Under the pieces are notes generated by a model that searched no databases, was not told where the DNA came from, and saw only the letters and a program-made list of their open reading frames with translations. Positions 23,050 to 30,000 of a stretch of DNA of 39,281 nt are shown piece after piece (within the stretch, counting starts at the first letter, position 1; each line of letters opens with the position of its first letter). Position numbers and translations under genes: made by a program. The DNA comes from Micromonospora chalcea (GTDB taxonomy: Bacteria > Actinomycetota > Actinomycetes > Mycobacteriales > Micromonosporaceae): NCBI RefSeq assembly GCF_002926165.1, contig NZ_MAGP01000145.1, forward strand, positions 1 to 39,281. Direction: 5' to 3'.

Positions 23050-24783
23050 ATGTCGAACGATGTAACGACACCCGACGGTGGAGCGCCGATGGCGCCTGCC
23101 CCGCGGACGAGCAAGCGGCGGGCGCTCTGGGTCGCCACCGGCGTGGCCGGGCTGACCGGCGTCGTCGGGCTGGCGGCGCTGGGCGGTCTCGCCGCCCGCG
23201 ACGACAAGTCCGGCACCGAGCCGGTGGCGGACAACCACGCCGCCGCTCCCCAGAACGCCGGCAACGACTCCCACTCCGACGACGAGGGGAAGGACGGCAA
23301 GGACCGTGGCCAGGAAGGCCGCGACCGCGGCGAGTGGGGCCCGGACAAGGGCGACTGGGGCAAGGACGGCAAGGACGACCACGGCAAGACCCGCGAGGTC
23401 GCCTGCGACGACGACGCCCTGATCGACGCCCTCGAACTCGCCAACCGCGACCACGGCGGCACCCTCAAGCTCGCCGAGAACTGCACCTACGAACTCGTCG
23501 TCAAGGACCGCAAGTTCGGCTCCGCCCTGCCCGAGATCAAGCAGGACGTCACCATCAAGGGCAACGGCTCCACCATCAAGCGCGACGCCGAAGACACCTT
23601 CCGCATCTTCCGCGTCCGCGACGGCGGCGACCTCACCCTCAAGGACCTCACAATCAAGGGCGGCAACGCCAACGAGTTCAAGTACCCCGGGCCGTCCGCG
23701 CCGAAGGCGGCCGACCCGGCCGAACTGGATGCCAAGCGGGTCGAGGGTGACGGCGGCGCGCTGCTGGTCGAGCGCGGCGGCAGCGCGCACCTGGACAACG
23801 TGAAGCTGACCGACAACAACGCCGAGGGCGACGGCGGCGCCATCGCCAACTACGGCCGCACCTGGCTCAAGGAGAGCAAGGTCGTCAACAACCACGCCCA
23901 GGGCGACGGCGGCGGCATCTTCAACGAGGGCATCCTCAAGGTCGAGGAAACCCACGTCGACGACAACACCGCCGGCGGCAACGGCGGCGGCATCGCCAAC
24001 GGCAGCGGTGAGCACCACGACGGGCCGGTCGACCTGGCCTCGGCGGCGAAGGCCGACAAGGGTGAGCACGGCAAGCACCGCGCCGGCACGGTCGAGATCA
24101 CCGGGGCGTACGAGGGCAAGGACGCCTCGTTGAGCACCCTGAGCCGCAACCGGGCGGGCCACAACGGTGGCGGCCTGTTCAGCAGCGGCGGCTGGGTCAC
24201 CGTCTCGTTCACCGCGATCGGCGGCAACGTCGCCTGCGACAACGGTGGCGGCGTCTACGCCGAGAACACCGACCTGCTCCTGGAGAAGGTCCACGTGGCG
24301 GGTAACCACGCCGACGGCAACGGCGGCGGCGTGGTGACGACCGGCGGGCGCGACTGGGCCGGCAACGGCGCCGAGAAGGACGGCCTCGCGGGCAGCGCCA
24401 CGATCGCCGACAGTGCGGTCGTGGACAACACGGCCGGCCGCTTCGGTGGCGGCATCTACAACGGTGAGTGGCTCATCAAGATCGAGGACGGCTTCCTCAC
24501 CCGCGAGCACGACAAGGACGACAACGCCACCCTCACCATCCGCGACACCGAGATCAAGGCCAACACCGCCCTCAACGGCGGCGGCATCTTCAACAACAAG
24601 GCCAAGATCACCCTCACCAAGACCCACGTCACCAAGAACACCGCCACCGACTCCAGCAAGCTCCACCGGGTCGCCGGCGGCGTCCTCAACAACGAAGGAC
24701 GCGTCAAGCTCGACGACAAGTCCCTCATCAGCAACAACGACCCCACCAACTGCGCCAACACCGTCGAGGACTGCTTCAACTGA
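23050..24783 (+). CDS. Secreted right-handed beta-helix protein, copy 1
   Basis: A 577-residue exported protein. Residues 20-50 form a signal or anchor helix after an RTSKRR stretch. A low-complexity Asp/Gly/Lys-rich segment follows (about 72-117). A pectate-lyase-like beta-helix starts at about residue 118 (VACDDDALIDALE), with short repeats such as GDGGAI, GDGGGIFNEG, GNGGGIANG, NGGGLFSSGG, NGGGVYAENT, FGGGIYNGEW and NGGGIFNNKA. These GG[AG][ILV] units resemble the polymorphic outer-membrane protein motif. Cysteines are few, with a pair in the NCANTVEDCFN tail. No catalytic carboxylates of a pectate lyase can be assigned, so an adhesive or structural surface role is more likely than an enzyme. 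The ATG at 23050 has AAAGGG upstream. It is paralogous to, and a mosaic with, the next gene. Confidence 0.82.
   Translation: MSNDVTTPDGGAPMAPAPRTSKRRALWVATGVAGLTGVVGLAALGGLAARDDKSGTEPVADNHAAAPQNAGNDSHSDDEGKDGKDRGQEGRDRGEWGPDKGDWGKDGKDDHGKTREVACDDDALIDALELANRDHGGTLKLAENCTYELVVKDRKFGSALPEIKQDVTIKGNGSTIKRDAEDTFRIFRVRDGGDLTLKDLTIKGGNANEFKYPGPSAPKAADPAELDAKRVEGDGGALLVERGGSAHLDNVKLTDNNAEGDGGAIANYGRTWLKESKVVNNHAQGDGGGIFNEGILKVEETHVDDNTAGGNGGGIANGSGEHHDGPVDLASAAKADKGEHGKHRAGTVEITGAYEGKDASLSTLSRNRAGHNGGGLFSSGGWVTVSFTAIGGNVACDNGGGVYAENTDLLLEKVHVAGNHADGNGGGVVTTGGRDWAGNGAEKDGLAGSATIADSAVVDNTAGRFGGGIYNGEWLIKIEDGFLTREHDKDDNATLTIRDTEIKANTALNGGGIFNNKAKITLTKTHVTKNTATDSSKLHRVAGGVLNNEGRVKLDDKSLISNNDPTNCANTVEDCFN
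23290..24783 (+). repeat. Shared cassettes in beta-helix copy 1
   Basis: Three blocks match copy 2: block A 23290-23687 (398 bases, 1 difference from 25341-25738), block B 23733-24003 (271 bases, 6 differences from 25892-26162, all in its first part) and block C 24448-24783 (336 bases, identical to 26598-26933 by eye). Between B and C, 24004-24447 is diverged. Confidence 0.9.
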
Positions 24784-24808
24784 TTCGCTCCACCACATAA
24801 CCCGGGGT

Positions 24809-24840
24809 GCCCTCCTTCCGCCGCGCGGCGGGAGGAGGGC
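24809..24840. terminator. Terminator after beta-helix copy 1
   Basis: A 32-base near-perfect palindrome: GCCCTCCTTCCGCCGC followed at once by its complement with one G-U-type pair, 25 bases after the stop. Confidence 0.7.
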
Positions 24841-24918
24841 TCCCGACCTCGGAGCGGCCCGGCTGGCCGTGGTGTCCCCCACCGGGGCGTCCGGACCGCA
24901 CTGCGCCCGCCCATCCCA

Positions 24919-24943
24919 CCCGCACCCTTATGCGGGTTTTTTT
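24919..24943 (+). terminator. Intrinsic-type hairpin with T-run before copy 2
   Basis: CCCGCA (24919-24924), a 6-base loop, TGCGGG (24931-24936) and seven Ts (24937-24943): a textbook intrinsic terminator, rare in such GC-rich DNA. It overlaps the start of the control region shared by the two beta-helix genes. Upstream of copy 1 the GCGGG plus T-tract half is kept, but its exact complement is not. Confidence 0.6.
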
Positions 24944-25011
24944 CGTATATGGCCACGAGGCGAAGAAGGTTCTCATACGGTCGTTCTCAGCAGCTACAAC
25001 CGATTTGTAGC
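24932..25011 (+). promoter_or_regulatory. Shared 80-base control region, beta-helix gene 2
   Basis: The counterpart of 22910-22989 with identical spacing: GCGGGT plus T-tract (24932-24945), TTCTCATACGGT (24970-24981) and the dyad CTACAA-CCGAT-TTGTAG (24994-25010). The dyad ends 63 bases before the ATG. The constant spacing implies that one regulator or one promoter architecture serves both genes. Confidence 0.7.
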
Positions 25012-25073
25012 GAAGGCCGCCTCGCCAGGGCGAAGCGACCTTGTCAGGTACAAGGAGAGGGCAGAGAGCTCCG

Positions 25074-26933
25074 ATGTCCAACTACCTTCGCAATAACAAT
25101 GACGCCACCAGCAAGACCATCTCCCCGCTCCGGCGTCGCCGGATGTGGCTCGCCACGGGCGTCGTGGGCCTGACCGGAGCGGTCAGCCTCGCCGGCGTGG
25201 CCTACGCGACCACCGGGGCCACCGGCCCGCACCGGCTCGCCGACGTCAAGTGGTCGACCACGCAGCAGCTCAGCGACGACGACCACGGCGACAAGGGCGA
25301 GTACGGCCGGGACGGGTACGACAAGGACGGCAAGGACGGCAAGGACGGCAAGGACCGTGGCCAGGAAGGCCGTGACCGCGGCGAGTGGGGCCCGGACAAG
25401 GGCGACTGGGGCAAGGACGGCAAGGACGACCACGGCAAGACCCGCGAGGTCGCCTGCGACGACGACGCCCTGATCGACGCCCTCGAACTCGCCAACCGCG
25501 ACCACGGCGGCACCCTCAAGCTCGCCGAGAACTGCACCTACGAACTCGTCGTCAAGGACCGCAAGTTCGGCTCCGCCCTGCCCGAGATCAAGCAGGACGT
25601 CACCATCAAGGGCAACGGCTCCACCATCAAGCGCGACGCCGAAGACACCTTCCGCATCTTCCGCGTCCGCGACGGCGGCGACCTCACCCTCAAGGACCTC
25701 ACAATCAAGGGCGGCAACGCCAACGAGTTCAAGTACCCGGGTGGCGGCGGCCAGCCGCCGGCCGCCGCTCCGGCGGCCGCCCCGGCGGTGGCGGCCCCGG
25801 CCGCTCCGGCTGTCGCGGCTCCGGCCGCGGCGACCACGGCCGCCGCTGTCACGCCCGTCGCCGACGGCATGAACGGCGGCAAGGACGACGACAAGCGGGT
25901 CGAGGGTGACGGCGGCGCGCTGCTGGTCGAGCGCGGCGGCAGCGCCTACCTGGACAACGTGAAGCTCGTCGACAACAACGCCGAGGGCGACGGCGGCGCC
26001 GTCGCCAACTACGGCCGCACCTGGCTCAAGGAGAGCAAGGTCGTCAACAACCACGCCCAGGGCGACGGCGGCGGCATCTTCAACGAGGGCATCCTCAAGG
26101 TCGAGGAAACCCACGTCGACGACAACACCGCCGGCGGCAACGGCGGCGGCATCGCCAACGGCGGCGGCTTCTCCGGCGAGCACGGCCCGGCGGCCTCGGC
26201 CGCGCCGAAGGGCTACGACAAGAAGGAGAAGCACCACGAGGCCGGGATCGTCGAGATCTTCGGTTCCGACCACGGCAAGGACGGCATCAAGTCCAGCCTG
26301 TCGGACAACCGCGCCGGCAAGAACGGCGGCGGTCTGTTCAGCAGCGGCGGCACCGTCACGGTCTCCTTCACCGCGATCACGGGCAACACCGCCTGCGAGA
26401 ACGGTGGCGGCGTCTACGCCGAGAACACGGACCTGGACCTGGACAAGGTGCACGTGGCCAAGAACCACGCCGACGGCAACGGCGGCGGCGTGGTGGTCAC
26501 CGGCGGCAAGCACTGGGGCTACCCGAACGACAAGGAGCACGCCAGCGCCACGATCGCCGACAGCAAGATCGTCGACAACACCGCCAACCGCTTCGGCGGC
26601 GGCATCTACAACGGTGAGTGGCTCATCAAGATCGAGGACGGCTTCCTCACCCGCGAGCACGACAAGGACGACAACGCCACCCTCACCATCCGCGACACCG
26701 AGATCAAGGCCAACACCGCCCTCAACGGCGGCGGCATCTTCAACAACAAGGCCAAGATCACCCTCACCAAGACCCACGTCACCAAGAACACCGCCACCGA
26801 CTCCAGCAAGCTCCACCGGGTCGCCGGCGGCGTCCTCAACAACGAAGGACGCGTCAAGCTCGACGACAAGTCCCTCATCAGCAACAACGACCCCACCAAC
26901 TGCGCCAACACCGTCGAGGACTGCTTCAACTGA
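25074..26933 (+). CDS. Secreted right-handed beta-helix protein, copy 2
   Basis: A 619-residue paralogue of the preceding gene with the same order: a basic N-terminus (LRRRR), an export helix at about 22-42, an Asp/Gly/Lys-rich segment with GKDGKDGKD repeats, and a beta-helix of GGG[IVL] turns ending in the same CFN tail. It differs by an Ala/Pro/Val-rich insert of about 40 residues (near 223-265) after the FKYPG strand, probably a flexible linker or loop, and by a different middle section. The ATG at 25074 is preceded by AAGGAGAGG at a rather long 13-base distance. Function is unknown; a surface or matrix role is inferred from export and fold. A long bidirectional terminator follows. Confidence 0.82.
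   Translation: MSNYLRNNNDATSKTISPLRRRRMWLATGVVGLTGAVSLAGVAYATTGATGPHRLADVKWSTTQQLSDDDHGDKGEYGRDGYDKDGKDGKDGKDRGQEGRDRGEWGPDKGDWGKDGKDDHGKTREVACDDDALIDALELANRDHGGTLKLAENCTYELVVKDRKFGSALPEIKQDVTIKGNGSTIKRDAEDTFRIFRVRDGGDLTLKDLTIKGGNANEFKYPGGGGQPPAAAPAAAPAVAAPAAPAVAAPAAATTAAAVTPVADGMNGGKDDDKRVEGDGGALLVERGGSAYLDNVKLVDNNAEGDGGAVANYGRTWLKESKVVNNHAQGDGGGIFNEGILKVEETHVDDNTAGGNGGGIANGGGFSGEHGPAASAAPKGYDKKEKHHEAGIVEIFGSDHGKDGIKSSLSDNRAGKNGGGLFSSGGTVTVSFTAITGNTACENGGGVYAENTDLDLDKVHVAKNHADGNGGGVVVTGGKHWGYPNDKEHASATIADSKIVDNTANRFGGGIYNGEWLIKIEDGFLTREHDKDDNATLTIRDTEIKANTALNGGGIFNNKAKITLTKTHVTKNTATDSSKLHRVAGGVLNNEGRVKLDDKSLISNNDPTNCANTVEDCFN
25341..26933 (+). repeat. Shared cassettes in beta-helix copy 2
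   Basis: The counterparts of the copy 1 blocks: A 25341-25738, B 25892-26162 and C 26598-26933. The stretches 25739-25891 (Ala/Pro linker) and 26163-26597 are not shared at comparable identity. Confidence 0.9.
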
Positions 26934-26954
26934 CCTGACGGTTCCGGGGTACGC

Positions 26955-26993
26955 GACCGGCCCCCTGCCACGTGACGTGGCAGGGGGCCGGTC
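26955..26993. terminator. Bidirectional terminator, beta-helix 2 / pullulanase
   Basis: An 18-bp perfect stem: GACCGGCCCCCTGCCACG (26955-26972), a TGA loop, then its complement (26976-26993). It lies between the convergent stops at 26933 and 27005. Confidence 0.85.
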
Positions 26994-27004
26994 GGCCGTG
27001 CCGG

Positions 27005-30000
27005 TCAGCTCTGGACGAACACCGCCACGCTGCGCGCGGGCACGGTGAACGTGCCGGCGGCCCGGTCGAACGAGGCGGTACGCAGCGCCGGGTCGGCCGA
27101 GTTCCGCAGCACCGGATGCAGCGTCACGTTCGCCCCGCGCAGCCCGGTGACCGCCGCCGTCGCCGTCTCCGGCGTGGCGTTGAAGACGACGGTCACCGAC
27201 TTCCACGTCCCGTCCAGCCCGCGCGCGTCGAGGGTCATGGTGAGCACGCCCGGCGTCTCCTTCGTCCCGGACAGCGGGAACGCCACCCGCTTCTGCACCT
27301 GCTCGGCGCTGCTGAGCCCGAACACCGGCGAGGATCGGCGGACGCGCAGCAGCTCCGCGTACCGGGCGTCGGCCAGTTCGACCGCCGCGCAGTCCGGCAC
27401 CAGCAACGGGTCGGCCAGCAGCGGCTTCGCGTACGACCACTTGTCGCGGTTGTCGGCCTCCGGCGGCAGGCCCGCGCCGAACCCGTTGCCCTGGGCGCAG
27501 TCCCAGCGGATCTGGTTGAACCAGTCCCCCGAGTTGTACGAGTTGCGGTCCAGCGACTTCGAGCGCAGCCGCTCCGAGCCGGTGGTGACGAACCCGGCGC
27601 CCTGCCCGAGCGCTGTGGTCGCCAGCGCGAGCACCTGCATCCGGGCCCGGTCCTGCGCCGAGGTCCCCTGCGGCAGCTTGTACGCCAGCGCGTCGTACAG
27701 GATCTCGTTGTCGTGCGCGTCGACGTAGGTGACCGCCTCGCCCGGCGCGGCCGTGTATCCGGCCGGCGCGCCCTTGTAGTCGACCTGCGCGCCGGTGACC
27801 CGCTTCCCGGAGGAGTCGGTGAACCGGTAGTCGCGCAGGTTACCGGTCAGGCCCACCTTGATCAGGTCGTGCTGGTGCAGCAGCCGGGCCCGCTGCTCGG
27901 CCGCCGTGCCGTTGACCTCGTCGCCGTTCGGGTCGGTGTAGAGGCCGGAGGCGAAGCCCTGCGCGCGCGGGTTCGCGTCGAACGGGCCGCCGCCGCGCAC
28001 CGCGTCGCGGAGCCGGTCGTTGAACGTGCCGATGCCGGTGCCGGCCATGTTGATCTGGGTGGCCTGCGTGAACCGGGCGTCGTCGGCGACCTCGCCGAAG
28101 TTCCAGCCCTCGCCGTAGAGCAGGATCTTCCGGCCGTCCACGCCGTCGCGGGCGAGCGTGAGCTTGTCCAGCGCGGCCCGTACGGCCAGGATGTTCGCCT
28201 TCGGGTGGTGGCCCATCAGGTCGAACCGGAAGCCGTCGACCTTGTACGCCTTGGCCCAGGTGACGATCGACTCCACCACGAGCTTGCCCATCATGGCGTG
28301 CTCCGGGGCGGTGTTGGCGCAGCAGGTCGAGTTGGCCACCGACCCGTCGTCCAGGAGCCGGTGGTAGTAGCCCGGCACCACCTGGTCGAGCACCGACTTC
28401 GGGTCGGCGCCGGCGGCCGAGGTGTGGTTGTAGACCACGTCCATGACCACCCGCAGGCCGGCCTTGTTCACCCCGGCGACCATCTGCCGGAACTCGGTGG
28501 TGCGCTTGGCGCCGTTCGGGTCGGTGGCGTACCCGCCCTCCGGCACCGTGTAGTGCAGCGGGTCGTACCCCCAGTTGTAGCCGTCGGTGTCGGCGACCGC
28601 CGCGACGCACTTCTGCTGCTGGTCGGAGTCCGGCGGCAGCGCGGCCAGGTCGCAGGCCGGCTGGGCCTGGTCGGCCCGCTTCTCCGGGATGGTGGCGAAG
28701 TCGAACGCGGGCAGCAGGTGCAGGTAGTTGACCCCGGCGTCGCCGAGCGCCCGCAGGTGCTTCATGCCTGCCGTCTGCGGGTCGGTGAACGCCAGGTAGG
28801 TGCCGCGCCGCTCGGCCGGAACCGTGTTGTCGGCGATGGAGAAGTCCCGCACCGACAGCTCGGTGATCTGGGCCTTCGACGCCGGCGGGGCGGCCGGCTT
28901 GCGCAGGTTCGCCCAGCCGGCCGGCGCGAGCGCCGGGTCGGTCAGGTCGACGATCTGGCTGTGCGTGGAGTTCGGCGCGAGCGCCACCGAGTACGGGTCG
29001 GTCACCGACGCGGTGACCACCTTCTGTGTCGCCGGCTGCCACGCCTGCACCTGGTAGCGGTAGTAGCGGCCGGTCCACGCCTTCGTCCCGCGCACCGACC
29101 AGACACCGGTGCGGTCGTCGCGTCGCATCGCCACAGTGGTCGGCTCGGCCGTGGGCGAGTCGAACAGCTCCAGCGCCACCTTCTGCGCGGTGGGCGCCCA
29201 CACGGCCAGCGTGGGTACCCGCCCGGCGAACGTCGGGCCGAGTTTCGCGCCGGTCGCGGCCGCGTAGACGTCGTCGAGCACACCGGGGATCTGCACGCCG
29301 GTGGCGGCGAGCAGGGCGCCCTCGGCGTCCCGCTCGGTCACCACGAGCTGCCCGCGCAGCGCCGCCGGCACCTTGGCCAGGTCGCCGCGCGCGAGCGTGA
29401 AGGCGCGACGGTCCCAGAGATGGGGGTACGCCTGTCGTTGCGCCTCGGTCAGCCCGTTGCGCTGCGCCCGCAGCGGCAACTCGGTGTACGTGCCGGTCAG
29501 CTCGCCGTCGGCGACGCCGATTCCACCGGCCGGGGCGACCGCGAGCGCGTACCGCCTGCCGTCGGTCGGGCCGGTGGCCCAGGCGACTGTGGACCTGTCG
29601 ATCCAGTTCGCCTTCTGCCTGGTGATGTCGATGTCGGTCGCGGCGCCGGACGTGGTGGTCGGCAGCAGCCGGCCCTTGACGCCGGCGAGCAGCCACACCT
29701 CGCGCCCGGCGGTGGCGAAGTCGAGCCGCTGGTCCTCGGGGTGGTCCTTCTGGTCGCCGGAGTGCACGATGTAGCTCAGCCCGGTCGCGCCGGCGCTCAG
29801 CGGCACCCGGAACACCGCGCCGTAGGCGTCGATCTTCTCCGGCTTGAGCGGCGTGGCCCAGTCGGTCGGGCTGGCGGCGCCGTCCCACAGGTGCAGGCCC
29901 CAGCCGTCGTAGTTGCCGTCGGCCTTGCGCCAGTGGATCAGCGCCGTGTCCGGCGCCACCGGCGGGTCGGGCTCGCCGGTGGCGGCCTGCCGCGTCGGGT

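Noticed and set aside
22972..27440. Long minus-strand open frames (636 and 798 codons) opposite the beta-helix genes
   Set aside because: Their composition is Val/Ala/Leu/Asp-rich and repetitive, mirrored from the GGC/GAC-rich sense codons. There is no ribosome site, and the sense strand has export signal, fold repeats and shared promoters.
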